Assembly (NCBI GenBank): GCA_019739295.1
Contig: JAHHDV010000025.1
Span: 1-54,512 of the forward strand
Source: Taibaiella sp.
GTDB lineage: Bacteria; Bacteroidota; Bacteroidia; Chitinophagales; Chitinophagaceae
Reading direction: 5' to 3'
DNA: 54,512 nt
Made by a program: the position numbers and the translations under genes. Of the stretch, positions 1 to 12,214 are shown in pieces; positions within the stretch are counted from its first letter, which is position 1, and each line of letters begins with the position of its first letter. Under the pieces are notes generated by a model. The model did not search any database. It had not been told where the DNA came from and saw nothing but the letters and a program-made list of their open reading frames with translations.

Positions 1-2786
1 GCCATTATGATCCACCTGTTTCAATCTGTAAAAATTCGTTCCGGTATTGGGTTGGTGATCAACGAATGTATAAGTCAGTTTGTTTGCTGCTGTTCCCCTC
101 ATCGGCCTTGGTAGCTGTCCAGCCGATATGATCCCATAAGCGGCTGTCTATACTGCGTTCTATCTCGAAGCCACGGTTATTGCTTTCTGAGAATGTAGAC
201 CATTCTAACAAAACTGACTGATTAACCTTGCTAATGCCAAAGTAGGCTAGGGATACAGGTAATGGACCGGAGAGCGTCATTGCATAATTCACAGGAACAC
301 TCGTACTGCCGGCTTTATCAGTGAGGGAATAAGTAAAGCCTAATTCATCTCCAAGGTCTCCACTGCCATTTGCTCCGTAGATGACCATTTTTGTAACGTC
401 AAAGTCCGGAATATTTACAGAACCTCCCGTTACCTCTATCTCTACAGGGGTACCATCACCAAAAATCATAATATACTTTGGTATTGGAATTGATCGAATG
501 AATAGTGAATGTAGTGCCGGTGCCCGTATTACAATCAGAAGGGTCAGGACAATCCTCAGGATCTGAACCGGATAATGATCCTCCGGTAGGATAGCCGGTA
601 AGATCCGGTGATGACAAAGGTATGGATTGATAATCAGAAACTACAGGAAAGCCTACAGGCGGAACATCACTGAAAGAGGAATGATCTACAGAAAACTCTT
701 TTGGATCAGCAACCGGAGGGCGTTGAATACCGAAATTCACAGGATCAGTAGTTGTAGTCGTTGAGATAACACTTAAATCTCCGGCATTGATAACCCCGGT
801 GGTATTAGCTGTATTGCCTGTTCCCGATCCCCTGTTTGTGCCTGTATATTCAAATTCCCCGCTGGCTTCATCAGAACCGGTAAGTAAATCTCCTTTATAC
901 CTGCTGCTCTGCGTTAATATTGCAGAATAATCTCCTGCAAGACTTAAGTCTCCATCACTGATCTCAAACTGGTAAGTACCATCGGCATTAACCTTAACAG
1001 AGGAGATAACGATACCATCGGGATCTACGAGATTTACCCACATATCATTATCAGTACCTGTCTCTGTACCATCAATTTCTGCATCACCATTTGCATCTAT
1101 CCATATCTGCCCGGGTATAGTTATGATGACACTTGATTCTTCGACATTAAAGGTTTTGCTTACCGTAACCGAACCACAATCAGATGTTACAATTGTATAT
1201 TCTACCCGTACCGTACCGGCTCCTGTAAAAGTCAATGTACTATCTGTTAAAGTTGCTGTCCCGGTACTTGTCGTTGAGATGGAATAAGTACCTCCTGAAG
1301 GATTACTTAATAAAGTTAAAGAATTTCCTACGTAGTAAGGACCTTCTACTGATGAATTCAATGTTGCGTCTACTACTACAGCGCCACATACTTCAACCGC
1401 GCTGGTTGCAAAATGGAAATGATCATCACATTCATCTACCGGATCATTATCACCCATACTACCGTTAACTCTGTGTCCTACATATCCAAAATTACTCTCG
1501 CATTCTCTCATTGCCATAAGGGTGTGTCCTCCGGTTTCTATAGCTATTATACCGGAATTATCATATCCTTCTGAAAACCCAACAGGCTCTCCCGGGTCTA
1601 AAGCGGATGTCGATGAGTAGCAGTCTGCCATGCCCCTGCCTAAATTTGATTTATCCTCTTCTCCCCAGTTAAGTATTTTTTTATCTTCATTAATCACACT
1701 TACATTGCTATATATACCATCATGCTCCTGGGGAGAAATCCATTTGATATCATTCATTACAGGGCCGGAAGCAGAAGTATACCTCGGCTGTACCCATGTC
1801 TGCCTATTAGCCGTAGTCCAGTCTCCTAATTGCCTCACATCATTATCACCCAGTGTATATAGATTACCATCTTCATATAACAGGCAATAGGCGGTACCCG
1901 AACCTCCCGTCATTCCCACCATTTTGACAGAGCCGGTAGCATCAGCCGGAAGGGCCATTTGTTCGGCAGCGCTCCTGTGGGTCCGGGGATTTACGCCGTC
2001 CCATGTTTCGTACCCCCAGGTCCACAGGTTGCCTGTTTCGTCCAGAGCTATGAAACCATAGGGACATCCTCTTGCAGCTACGATACCGGTTAAATCACTT
2101 GTCCCGTCCATTGTGGTCTTTTTTACTTTTGCCCATACGTTAACATCAGAAGTTGAACCACTCCCGGAATTTCCCCAATAATCCGTAATGAAATATACCT
2201 CTCCGCCACAGGTGGTGATCAGGAGGGTACCATTGGTCGCAAACATCATTTTGACATCTGAAGCTGCAATGCCGGAAGGAAGTCCCAGGCTAAATTCCTG
2301 GAACGGCGCTATATCAATATAGTCCCCGTCATAGAATACACTTATATTGGTCGTTAAGGAAGGGTCCAGGAGCGCACCTGCTCTGCCCCAGGTCCACAAC
2401 TTATCATCATCGGTCAACAATATAAACTGAACATTCCCGATAGTGCCACTACCGATAGCCGCTTTTAAAGGATTGCCCGTAAGCCCGGGATAATTGCCCG
2501 GATTAATGGGGGTAGGCATTAGATAAGAACTGTAACCGTCAGCCTGGGACATTTCCCCCCATATTTTAAAAGTACCATCAAGATCCCTCACCACTGTAGA
2601 GTGAAAGCCTGATACATAGTTATCATACTCAAGGTCATCTGCTCCGGAAGAACTGTATCCAAAGTTGCTGAAATCAGAACAGCCACTAACGGAATAGCAA
2701 TCTTGTGCCGCAAGCTCGCTGACACCCATGCAGGCGACGACCACAATAGCTAATGTTGCATTTTTTTTAATAAAGGATTTTCTCAT
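1..2786 (-). CDS. RCC1-like type IX secretion substrate, left mirror copy (partial, frameshifted)
   Basis: Mirror copy of the gene at 21653-24718. It carries an extra base in a run near 466-470 (five A where the other arm has four) and another near 75, which split the reading frame and destroy the C-terminal domain on paper. The window edge removes the last ~93 codons. The N-terminal signal peptide and the RCC1-like region are unchanged. The breaks look like sequencing errors and not true decay, because the other arm is open throughout. See the right copy for domain detail. Confidence 0.85.
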
Positions 2787-2860
2787 ATTGTAATTTTTAT
2801 TTTATAATAATATTTGTAAAAGCATAAATAGTTATATTTATATATTTTTATATCAGGTCG

Positions 2861-2868
2861 CAAAGTTA
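2861..2868 (-). promoter_or_regulatory. Putative -7 element (TAACTTTG), left mirror copy
   Basis: Minus-strand TAACTTTG, 75 bases upstream of the start at 2786, fitting the Bacteroidetes TAnnTTTG consensus. No convincing -33 TTTG is seen. Mirror of 21571-21578. Confidence 0.35.
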
Positions 2869-2989
2869 GTACCATGGGTATTCTTAAATTGGAATTATAG
2901 TAATACTTGAGTTTGTGAATAGTAGGTGTTATAACTACCTGTCAGTGTATTTTTCAGATAGCCTATCCGGGCGGAGCAGATAAAAAGTA

Positions 2990-3015
2990 AAACGCCCACA
3001 TATAGTGGGCGTTTT
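2990..3015. terminator. Terminator hairpin, left mirror copy
   Basis: An 11-bp stem (AAAACGCCCAC) closes a 5-base loop and ends in a T run in the direction of the upstream lectin-like gene. Mirror of 21424-21450. Confidence 0.7.
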
Positions 3016-3046
3016 GCTTTTTTGAAACGTAAATCTGGGCAGGAAA

Positions 3047-6000
3047 CTATTGTTTTACCACTTTATGGTGACTTACGGTACCATCTTCATTTCTTACTGA
3101 GATATAATAAACACCTGCTGTAAAACGGGACAGATCCAGCCTGTATTCTGCCTGGTCTTTCAGGGTTGTATGGAGCAGCATTTGTCCCAGAGCATTGACC
3201 AGCACGATCTGGTTATTCCCTTTTGCAAAACCGGAAATGGTAACCATGCCGCTGGTTGGGTTAGGAACGATAGTAAGGTGACCTTGTTGGCCGAACCTTA
3301 CCATACGAACTTCACTGTACTCATACCTGCCATCTATATCCACCTGTTTCAGCCTGTAAAAATTGTCACCGTTTAACGGTGTGAGATCTGTAAATACATA
3401 ATTCAACGGAGCATTGCTATTACCGTTCTCTGCCAGTGTAGCCACGAATCCTATAGAATTCCAGCTGCGCCCGTCACTACTCCTTTCTATCTCGAAGCCG
3501 TTATTGGCGGTTTCTGAGGCTGTACCCCATGTAAGCAATGCTTCTTTATTGCGGGCCTGCGCAGTAAAGTATAACCACGAAACATCCAATACCGTACCTT
3601 CATTAAAGGTAGAAGAGAGGTATACGAAACTCGAGAAGGAATCTACATTGTGGAATTCCACGTAGCTCACACCATCTTCTATTCCATAAGCATCCGGAAT
3701 CAAGGACACGGCTTTCAGCGTATCGAATACACCGTCACTGTATATATCAGTGATCACATCTTCTGCCGTACCGCTATATCTGAACCATCCGCTTGTAAGT
3801 GCTTCGGAAACCAGGGTAGCGTCTAACTCCTCCTGGCTGTAATAGATTCTTACTTTGCCGGAAGGAATTGTTGATACATTGCTATCCGCTACTGAAGTTA
3901 TCCGCGGCATTAACCTCGTTGTCTGGACACCGTCATCATATACAGCTCCTTCCGGTGTAATATTTATCCCGAAACTATCCAAATCAACAGTTGGGAATCC
4001 TGCCATCGCGATTACTTTCTGAGTAGCATCTCCTTCTAAATGATAATATGTCCATTCTCCTGTATTACATTCGTCATCGTATTCCGTAGTAACTTCTATT
4101 GAACCCGGCAAATACACAACACCCGGATTAAGGGGTCTTATTCTTGCATAAGTGAAGTAGCTCATGCCATTAGGGAATGTGTGTACAGCGTCATAGAATG
4201 AATCATTTACAGTTAATGGACTTACTGTCAGCCCCGTTGTAAATGTAGTGTCAGGAGCGAATATGATAACATAGTCCGCACACGTTTCATCCGGCAAGGT
4301 GGTCGTGCCGACAGAAGATTGCGGAAAACGAATCAATACCTGCTGATCTACGTCGGTATTCTGAACTTTCCATACACGCGTCATTCTGCGGCCGTTATCT
4401 GTGCTGCCGGCATATTCAAAAGCTACAAATGCATCGGAAAGATCATCTGTCTCACCGTTATCTCCCCAAATGAGGAATTGCCCGTCCTGAAGCCCATTTG
4501 TGTTTTCTGCATTGGTCTCTGCTATGTCGCCTAATCCTATAATCACCTGGCCATTGGTGTTGGCATGCTGGCTACGGCTTTGTTTTTGATGCAAGGCGGA
4601 TATAAAATCATTTCCTATACCGGCTACATTGTAATAGTAGTCAATATTGGCAATTCTATTCCATACTGTATCGTCCTGAGAGGTAACATAGCTTACATTG
4701 GTATCTAATGTTACCCCATATTTAATGGCAAGGTAGGCATCTATTTTATTTCTTTCTGCCGCGGTAATGGTATCATGACCATAGATGATCAGCTCTCCAA
4801 TGTGCCCGGTAAAGCCTGCATCATCACCACCGGTAACATCACCGCTATTGGCTCCGAATAAATGACCACCGGAGACGATACCTCTTGCAGTATGTGTCGT
4901 TACAGCTCCTAAAGGGGCACCATTTAACCCTTTACTCATATTCAGATCAAGGAAATGGTGGTACATAATACTGGGGCTGCCCGAAGCGAAATTGATACTT
5001 CCGGGGTTAGCTATTACCGCACTCCCTCCCGTATTGTTTCTTCTTGCTATGTTTCCATTGGCATAAAGCCCGGGCTGATCCCAGTTGGTTCCGTTAAATG
5101 TAGTATTCTCCATACCAATATTGAAGAAACGGGTGCCGGTCATTCCTTGTTTTGTCAAACTGAATACCTCAAAATTAACTGCTGAAACAGTAGGTTCGTT
5201 AATGTTTCCAATTTTTTGGTTATTAGCTGTGAACTCTATCCCCGGGTTGAAATTAAAATGAGTAGTGTTGCCCGATTTGAATTTAGGCAAGGCTGCTGTA
5301 CCGATCTGGGTTACTTCCACACCTGAGGTAAAATCAGTCCAGGATGTCAAGTCTGTACTGTCTCCAGACGATTCGGTCAGCTTATCCGCCCTGTACCAAT
5401 GACTTAACCCGTTGGTAACACCACCAGGTGCCTGCACGAATGCGGCAAACGTAAAGTATTCTCCATCAGTCAATGTAACATCTGCATAGGCATATTCAAT
5501 TCCATTGATCGTTTGTGTACCATCCATACCGGTGACCACGTCAGAAGAATTGATAATGGTATCTGCACTTTGAATGAGCTTCAGGTTGGCGTAGCCGGCT
5601 TTCCAGGCGACCCTTACTGTTCCTACAGCATTGGTGTTCTGTACTTTCCAGATAGCCGCAAAGCGATTATTGACATCGGCAATTCCGGTTATGGGAACGG
5701 AAGGTGCTTTAGCAAGGCCATTATCTCCCCATACCAGGAATTGCTGATTGGTCAGTGCACCGGTATTGGCAGCGTTACTGTTATTTAATCCCGTGGTACT
5801 GATCAGTACCTGGTTGCCGGGATTGATACTATTGGACTGCCTTTGATATAATGATCCCTGATCATCACGGGCTATACCCGCAATATTGTTGTTAAATTCT
5901 GTATTCACCGCAGTATCCCAGAATACGGTCACATCATTTGCAGCAATATAATCGTGACTAAGCGTAATCCCATATTTAATAGCTACATAGCTGCGCACTC

Positions 6001-9000
6001 TCTGTTTTTCATCTTCGTCTAAATCTCTTTCGAATGCAATGACTTCTCCTATGTACCCGTTTCTGACTTCCGGCTGAGCACCCAGTACGCTACCGCTTGC
6101 AAACTGTGCATTTCCCGCTGCAAAGGTAGCAGCTACGGTATCAAGCTGACCATTTTTGCCATATTTGATCCCTGATGTGCCTACTGTAAATGAAACATCA
6201 TCAAGATACAGCCTGTTTAATTGCACTTCCGGTAAGTCAGGAGCAGTGATATAAGGATAAATGACGATATTGTCACCTAACTTGGTAAATGTCGGCGCAT
6301 TGGCATTCACCAACCCGGTGCCGGTAGTCGTATTCCCGAACCCGATAATATCCGTATATCCGGATGCCTCTTTATTTACAGCAGCTACAAATATAGTGCT
6401 GTTGAGCCCATCAGCAGTGTAGGGCTGTCCATCAGGCACTACCATAAAGCGCGCATCAGAACCTGTTGTGCCGAAATCGACAATCGGGTTGAAGTTGTAC
6501 ATTTTATCTGCAGTAAAAGGCTGACGGGAAGCATTTGTCTGGGTATAATTGTTAGTATTGCCTGAGAAATCCGTCCATTGACCCGGAGTAAATCCGGCAT
6601 CAGATCTGAGCCATACCCGAAGATCCAGTGCTACACCCCCGGGACCATTTAGCTCGGTTCCAAAGGTAAAGTACTGCCCGTCGGTTAAAATAACATCTGC
6701 ATAATTATAAACCACACCGTTTATAGTGGTGATATTGGCAGACATATCCGTAGGAGCCACTCCCGTAGAGAAAGTTGAATCACTGCTTTGAAGAAGTGTG
6801 ATGTTCGTCAATCCGCTTGGCCAGGATACCCTAACGGTACCAACCGAACCGGTATTCTGTACTTTCCATACTGATGCAAAGCGGAAATTGATACCGGTTA
6901 TCCCGGAAATAGCCACTGCCGGCACTTTTCCCAACCCGTTATCTCCCCATATAAGGAACTGCCCGTCTGATATACCTGTGGTATTTTCCTTGTTGGTATT
7001 TGCCAGGCCGGTAGTACCTATCAAGACCTGTTGCCCTTCCTGGTTGCTCCGCGATTGTTTCTGATGCAATCCGCTGTTTTCATCATGGGCTAACCCTGCT
7101 ATATTATTATTGAATCCCTCATTGTCGGTTACGTTCCAGACAGTATCTGAATTGCTGCTTAAGTAATCTCCTGCTCCCGTCCCGTCATCATTGCTCAGGG
7201 TAATACCATATTTGATCGCCAGGTAGGAATTGATCCTTTGCTTTTCATCACCAGTACTATTCTGGTGATCATTGCTATACGCGAATACTTCGGAGATACC
7301 ACCATGAAACACTTCATTTCCATTACCACTCAAATCCCAGCCTTCAGAGCCAATTGAAAATTCATCGATACTGATGGTGCCGATATGGGTAAGATTATTA
7401 CTATAAACCCTGCCATCAATATTCATGTACACTCCGTTGATGCCACCGCCCTTCCATGCCGTACCGCCTATATGTGCAGGCAGGCTTGCGGCGTTTACAT
7501 TTTCACCAATGGCAGTTCCATTATTCCGGGTAACATAATAGTTATTATTTCCTCTGACAAGGTTGGGATCATCATCTCCCCAGCCATAAGCAGTACGCCA
7601 TCCGCCACTTTCCGAATTATATATCACGCCATACGTGGAACCTGGACTGCCATCACTCTCAAAATAATCTCCTGAACCGGCACGATAAAAGAAATCATTG
7701 GAACCGTCAAAATAATAAAAAGGATTAAAGTTAAAGCCGTAGTTTTTGGCATCTGCTGCATAAGACGCATCAGTGATCAGGGCAGGCCGGTAAGCAGTAT
7801 CATTATATTGGGTAATATCCCTGTTATTCCCTGACATGTCATACCATATATCTTTTTTCCCGGGGGTCGTTACTGCATCATCGGCCCTGTGCCACATCAA
7901 TAGTCCATCAGCGACACCACCCGGTGCTACTGCTTTTCCTGCTAATGTGAAATATACACCATCAGCGAGTGACACATCGGCATAATTATATACTATTCCA
8001 TTAATAGTTATTTCATTTGCACTCATATTCGTCGTTATATCCGAAGCATCTATGGTGGCATCCGTACTTTGAACCAGGCTGAGGTTATTGATACCTTTAG
8101 GCCATGCTATTCTTACAGTTCCTACACTTCCCGTGTTCTGAACATGCCATATAGCACCAAAATGATGACTGATCCCGGTAAAAAATGAAATGGGAACCGT
8201 TAAGGATTTAGGCAATCCATTATCGCCCCATATCAGAAATTGTCCGTCATCAAGTGTTCCGCTATTACCTGCATTTGTATTTGCCAGTCCGCCTATCCCG
8301 ATTAAAATCTGCTTCCCGGCATTGTTGCTCCAGGATTGCTTTTGATACAAGGCGCCGTCATCATCACGGGCTATTCCAGCAATGTTGTAATGAAAACCGC
8401 TATGAGTAGCTGCATCCCATACCGTAACTCCTGATGAGTTAACATAATCCTCAGTACCGTTTGCATACGTGGTTCCATACTTAATCGCCAGATACGTTTC
8501 TACCTGATCCAACTGGGCAGGAGTGAGGCGATCCTCAAATACCAGGATCTCGTTTAGCTGACCGCTGAATGCTCCCCAGTTATTATCTGCGCCGATCCTG
8601 AAATCCCTGGCTCCTTCACTGAGATTTGCGTTATATAGTTCATTATCCGAATATTCGATTCTATTTCCGTTTAATGAAACTGTGGCGGCTGCATAACTTG
8701 CTGTTGTCCCTTCTTCATTTTGCCAGCCTGTCCCTGCTGTAAAATAAGTGGTTGCAGTCATCGGATCAGTACTTAATCCCTGGTAACCCGGGCCCCCTGT
8801 GAAAAAGAGCATTTTGTAATCTCCGTTAAACACATGCAGGCCAGGATAATCCATTGAGGCATGAAAACCGGCAAAACCACTTCTTTTTTGCGTATTCATA
8901 TATCCTGCGACAAAAATAGTTCCGGAAGCCCGGTCTATAATATTAACCCCGGTTGGTGCTGTGAACTGCATCCAGTCATTGCTTCCGTCGAATGTAACAG

Positions 9001-9280
9001 TAGGGTTAAAATTGGCAAGTGTGGTCTCATCCGAGAACACAGGACGGCTGCTGCTGCCTGTCTGCAACAGGTTATAGCCACTTCCTGAAAAGTCACTCCA
9101 TTGGTAAATGGACGTGTTGTCGCCTGCCGTAGTAATTCCGGCATCTGAGAACAGGGTGCTCATGGCATCAGATTTGTACCATGCGTCTACGGGTATCCCA
9201 CCAGGTGATTGTGCTGACACTGAATAGCCGGCCAGCAGGACCAGGGAGATCCCATAAAGGTAAAGTTTAACTTTTTTCAT
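3047..9280 (-). CDS. Giant lectin-like repeat type IX secretion substrate, left mirror copy
   Basis: Mirror copy of the gene at 15159-21392, encoding the same 2077-residue protein without any frame break. The absence of indels over 6.2 kb, compared with the error-rich kinase region next to the palindrome centre, shows that base quality differs along the arms. The start was taken at the ATG that begins a lysine-rich signal peptide (complement of 9278-9280) and not at the ATG 60 bases upstream, which overlaps the regulator gene. See the right copy for domain detail. Confidence 0.9.
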   Translation of the reverse strand: MKKVKLYLYGISLVLLAGYSVSAQSPGGIPVDAWYKSDAMSTLFSDAGITTAGDNTSIYQWSDFSGSGYNLLQTGSSSRPVFSDETTLANFNPTVTFDGSNDWMQFTAPTGVNIIDRASGTIFVAGYMNTQKRSGFAGFHASMDYPGLHVFNGDYKMLFFTGGPGYQGLSTDPMTATTYFTAGTGWQNEEGTTASYAAATVSLNGNRIEYSDNELYNANLSEGARDFRIGADNNWGAFSGQLNEILVFEDRLTPAQLDQVETYLAIKYGTTYANGTEDYVNSSGVTVWDAATHSGFHYNIAGIARDDDGALYQKQSWSNNAGKQILIGIGGLANTNAGNSGTLDDGQFLIWGDNGLPKSLTVPISFFTGISHHFGAIWHVQNTGSVGTVRIAWPKGINNLSLVQSTDATIDASDITTNMSANEITINGIVYNYADVSLADGVYFTLAGKAVAPGGVADGLLMWHRADDAVTTPGKKDIWYDMSGNNRDITQYNDTAYRPALITDASYAADAKNYGFNFNPFYYFDGSNDFFYRAGSGDYFESDGSPGSTYGVIYNSESGGWRTAYGWGDDDPNLVRGNNNYYVTRNNGTAIGENVNAASLPAHIGGTAWKGGGINGVYMNIDGRVYSNNLTHIGTISIDEFSIGSEGWDLSGNGNEVFHGGISEVFAYSNDHQNSTGDEKQRINSYLAIKYGITLSNDDGTGAGDYLSSNSDTVWNVTDNEGFNNNIAGLAHDENSGLHQKQSRSNQEGQQVLIGTTGLANTNKENTTGISDGQFLIWGDNGLGKVPAVAISGITGINFRFASVWKVQNTGSVGTVRVSWPSGLTNITLLQSSDSTFSTGVAPTDMSANITTINGVVYNYADVILTDGQYFTFGTELNGPGGVALDLRVWLRSDAGFTPGQWTDFSGNTNNYTQTNASRQPFTADKMYNFNPIVDFGTTGSDARFMVVPDGQPYTADGLNSTIFVAAVNKEASGYTDIIGFGNTTTGTGLVNANAPTFTKLGDNIVIYPYITAPDLPEVQLNRLYLDDVSFTVGTSGIKYGKNGQLDTVAATFAAGNAQFASGSVLGAQPEVRNGYIGEVIAFERDLDEDEKQRVRSYVAIKYGITLSHDYIAANDVTVFWDTAVNTEFNNNIAGIARDDQGSLYQRQSNSINPGNQVLISTTGLNNSNAANTGALTNQQFLVWGDNGLAKAPSVPITGIADVNNRFAAIWKVQNTNAVGTVRVAWKAGYANLKLIQSADTIINSSDVVTGMDGTQTINGIEYAYADVTLTDGEYFTFAAFVQAPGGVTNGLSHWYRADKLTESSGDSTDLTSWTDFTSGVEVTQIGTAALPKFKSGNTTHFNFNPGIEFTANNQKIGNINEPTVSAVNFEVFSLTKQGMTGTRFFNIGMENTTFNGTNWDQPGLYANGNIARRNNTGGSAVIANPGSINFASGSPSIMYHHFLDLNMSKGLNGAPLGAVTTHTARGIVSGGHLFGANSGDVTGGDDAGFTGHIGELIIYGHDTITAAERNKIDAYLAIKYGVTLDTNVSYVTSQDDTVWNRIANIDYYYNVAGIGNDFISALHQKQSRSQHANTNGQVIIGLGDIAETNAENTNGLQDGQFLIWGDNGETDDLSDAFVAFEYAGSTDNGRRMTRVWKVQNTDVDQQVLIRFPQSSVGTTTLPDETCADYVIIFAPDTTFTTGLTVSPLTVNDSFYDAVHTFPNGMSYFTYARIRPLNPGVVYLPGSIEVTTEYDDECNTGEWTYYHLEGDATQKVIAMAGFPTVDLDSFGINITPEGAVYDDGVQTTRLMPRITSVADSNVSTIPSGKVRIYYSQEELDATLVSEALTSGWFRYSGTAEDVITDIYSDGVFDTLKAVSLIPDAYGIEDGVSYVEFHNVDSFSSFVYLSSTFNEGTVLDVSWLYFTAQARNKEALLTWGTASETANNGFEIERSSDGRSWNSIGFVATLAENGNSNAPLNYVFTDLTPLNGDNFYRLKQVDIDGRYEYSEVRMVRFGQQGHLTIVPNPTSGMVTISGFAKGNNQIVLVNALGQMLLHTTLKDQAEYRLDLSRFTAGVYYISVRNEDGTVSHHKVVKQ

Positions 9281-9323
9281 TGGGTTGGTTTTTGGGTGAT
9301 TAGAAATTTTCTTTTGTATTGAT

Positions 9324-9953
9324 TTAATATGAATTTGCAAGTAATTGAGTCATTGTTTTTTTTCCTGATTTTTTCAGGATTCTGCTTCGGTATACAGCTA
9401 TTGTATTAGGACTGAGATGTAGTCTGTCAGCCATTTGGCTGATAGAGTACCCTTGTTTTGCAAGGTTTATGATTTGCTGTTCAGTACTGGTTAAAGTCGT
9501 ACCGGACAATGACTTTTTACCTTGATAGGAAAAAAGATAATCAATGACGTGTTGCTGGATATCATTACTCAGTATCCATTTTCGGTCACTGTTTAAAAAT
9601 TCTATTAAATAATGCTCGAACTCATCGACGGATATGTATGGATTGACTATTCCAATCTTTCTATTAACAGATATTAGATTACAGATTGTTTCAACCCGGG
9701 ATTTATTAAAGTCAATAAGTAATAAGCTGATCTCATCTGATAAGGTCTGGTCCAGCTGAAGAATGAATTTGTCAAATTGATCATCCCAGATCGGAATGAT
9801 GACGACACTTTCTGCACCTGCACTGTTATACAGCTCTTCATGATCAACAATTTTTACATCAAAAGATTTAAATTTAGAAGAGTAATCTATTGTCCGTTTT
9901 AATAATTCTGAAAACAACAACATTTCATTACCTAAGAGTAGTATACTATTCAT
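9324..9953 (-). CDS. LuxR-type regulator with atypical receiver, left mirror copy
   Basis: Mirror copy of 14486-15115 with the same 209-residue protein. It lies 43 bases upstream of the lectin-like gene on the same strand and diverges from the kinase fragment. See the right copy for the annotation. Confidence 0.88.
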   Translation of the reverse strand: MNSILLLGNEMLLFSELLKRTIDYSSKFKSFDVKIVDHEELYNSAGAESVVIIPIWDDQFDKFILQLDQTLSDEISLLLIDFNKSRVETICNLISVNRKIGIVNPYISVDEFEHYLIEFLNSDRKWILSNDIQQHVIDYLFSYQGKKSLSGTTLTSTEQQIINLAKQGYSISQMADRLHLSPNTIAVYRSRILKKSGKKTMTQLLANSY

Positions 9954-10504
9954 ATTATGGCAGGCTTAATTAGTGTAATGCACCAACATGCATTAATTTC
10001 ATTCACCCTCTACACACAAAAATATATGTAGCGTATATGAAATACCATTTGATGTGAACATCTTGATAGTGGTAATAGTAGTTTTGCTATTCAGCGAATA
10101 ATTGCATTTGCCGAGTTGAATTTTCGTAAGGATCAATAAAATCTGTTGATCTGCATTTTATTATTCCAGGGCGATAGACGTATAATCTGAAACTGTATTG
10201 ATGATTAACTCAATTAGTTCAATGACTTTATTGAATTTTTGCTATCTTTTCGAATTGAGCGTGAGTTGTTATTAGATTTGTAGATAAATATATCATTCAA
10301 TATATTTAGTTATATTAATATAGACTTTTAGAAAAACCGCATTTATGAAATTCAATTTTATTTTAAAGGGACATATTCCTCACTCTTTGCTTAAAAGCCT
10401 TCCCTCAAACATTTTCTAAGCAGTATTTAGGAACTGCGGCTTGCTTGCAACAATTCACTGTCAAGGAGCCAACAAATCTTAATTTTTTAATTTAAAAAAT
10501 ATGT
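9954..10504. other. AT-rich divergent intergenic region, left mirror copy
   Basis: The 551 bases between the divergent regulator and kinase genes contain no open frame I can support. They hold the 20-bp dyad at 9976-9995 and must hold both promoters, but I could not assign a clear TTTG/TAnnTTTG pair. Mirror of 13935-14485. Confidence 0.6.
9976..9995. promoter_or_regulatory. 20-bp dyad TAATGCA-N6-TGCATTA, candidate regulator operator (left copy)
   Basis: A perfect 7-bp inverted repeat with a 6-base spacer, 22 bases upstream of the regulator start. LuxR/FixJ-type proteins bind dyads of about 18-20 bp, so autoregulation is possible. Mirror of 14444-14463. Confidence 0.45.
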
Positions 10505-12214
10505 ATGTCCTGCATTAAAGTACAAGCTTTAGTTATCGTTACGTGTCTACTTTTATGCAACTCAGATTATTCCTTTGGCAGCGACAGGAAAGATTCGGTT
10601 TCAAATGCTGTGATCAGATTGTCCGAACTTTATGAGTCCGATCCTGCTACATACAAATACCTTTCAGATTTCGGTCGTGAATACGATGAGAGCAGCATTG
10701 GCAGAGGGTGTTTTCTTTACGAATCAGGAATTACTTGAACTTTTGTCCACTTACAGGAAAGTAGTATGGAGAAATGGTAATATGAGTGACAAGATAGCCT
10801 ACTACAGTATATTATGTAATTATGCAGGTAGTTCAGGAAAGGATGGGGAAATGTTGTATTATGCTGAAAAAATAAAGAATTTGGAAGAAACAGAATCAGG
10901 GTTATCCATCTGTTATTGCCCTATCTGTTATTTCCGATTACTATAATTCAAAAAGGCTCATACGACCTTACCAAAGCCCTGTATATGAAGCACCATTCAT
11001 TTATAGACAGCTTACCCCAAATGTTGGGCAGTAATGAAGCAGATGTCCGGCCATTGGCTCAATCTAATATTCTATTACAGAAATTATCGGAAGCGTTTTT
11101 TCAGTTGAATGATACAATAACGGGTAATGAAATCCTGAAGACTATGGAGCGGATTGAAGCTGTGGCCGTAGAAAAGGAAGCCGGTCCGGATATCCTTTCT
11201 AACATTTCGCTATGGAAATATATTGAGTTTATGGATAAAAGCGCAGGCACTTGATCTGGAGCCGATGAAATGGCAGCTGCTTGAGGATATGAACTTACTC
11301 CTGGAAGATGGCCAAACTCCTGAGTATCTTAAAAAATTATATTGCTTTTGCCATTTCTGATAACAAAAACCGTTTTGTTCCTGGATAACCATATGCCGGA
11401 CAGTGCTTTGATTTATATACAAAAAACTTAACGGTTATAACCGGAAGAAAGAGGACTCGTATACGGCTTATATGATCTGTAAATATGAAGCAAGGGGCTT
11501 TGTATCCAAAAAGGACTCTATAAGGAGAGCGCGGATACCCTGGTTTCAGCCCTGATCCGTCTGGAAAAGTTCAAATCGGCGATTACTCAGGATATCAGCG
11601 ACATGATGTATGCCCGTGCAAAGGCTGCAGAGCAGCAGGTCCTTATTTCGGAAATTAGTATTGAAAACAAAAGGTCGAAACTCGTTATTGACGATTACCA
11701 ATGTTTCCCTTATTTTGGTGTCTTTAATTAGTTTTTTTTGTAATCAGACAAAGCAGAAGAAGACAGCGGGAAAAGTTTTTATCCTTTAAATTGAATCTGG
11801 CCAGAAGTATTCATGATGAGGCCAACCCGGCACTTCTTTATGCTAAGACCTTACTTAAAGCCCGGAATGAAAGTAGCGGAGAGAAGTCGGAATTAGAAAA
11901 GCATATTGAGCATACCATGCAGTTGATCAGAAGCCTGTCCCATGACCTGAAGTCAGAAAACCAATATACCCTTTCCGATTTAATTCAGGCGGTATCCGAA
12001 AGCTTGAATAAGTTGAATGTGGATGGCTCATTTCAGGAAAAGGTCCTGGCTTATATCGATAAAAGCAGATTCCTGAGCCATTACCAATTTACACAACTTA
12101 AGGCCATCATGAACGAGTGTATTACCAATACCATTAAGCATGCCTGTTTTGATGAAATAGCAATTCGATTCGAACAGAAGGATAACAAATTGCAGATTCA
12201 ATATTCGGATAATG
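10505..12214 (+). pseudogene. Sensor histidine kinase, left mirror fragment cut at the palindrome centre
   Basis: Mirror copy of the kinase at 12216-13934, broken here into several frames by single-base indels (for example an extra T near 10668 and one near 11205). Reading across the breaks gives, in order: a signal peptide starting Met-Ser-Cys-Ile-Lys, a helical TPR-like sensor region, a membrane segment, and a HisKA_3-like dimerisation region whose phospho-acceptor histidine lies in IHDEANPALL (about 11806-11835). An ATPase domain follows, with N-box NECITNTIKHA, and runs until the fold-back point inside the Asp-Asn-Gly motif. The ATP-lid glycine boxes are missing from both arms. The gene is probably intact in the organism; truncation and frameshifts are likely technical. 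Confidence 0.75.

Noticed and set aside
3170..9088. Several antisense reading frames of 68-96 residues inside the lectin-like gene
   Set aside because: They are shadows of a long, repetitive, codon-biased gene; none has a start context or a recognisable domain.
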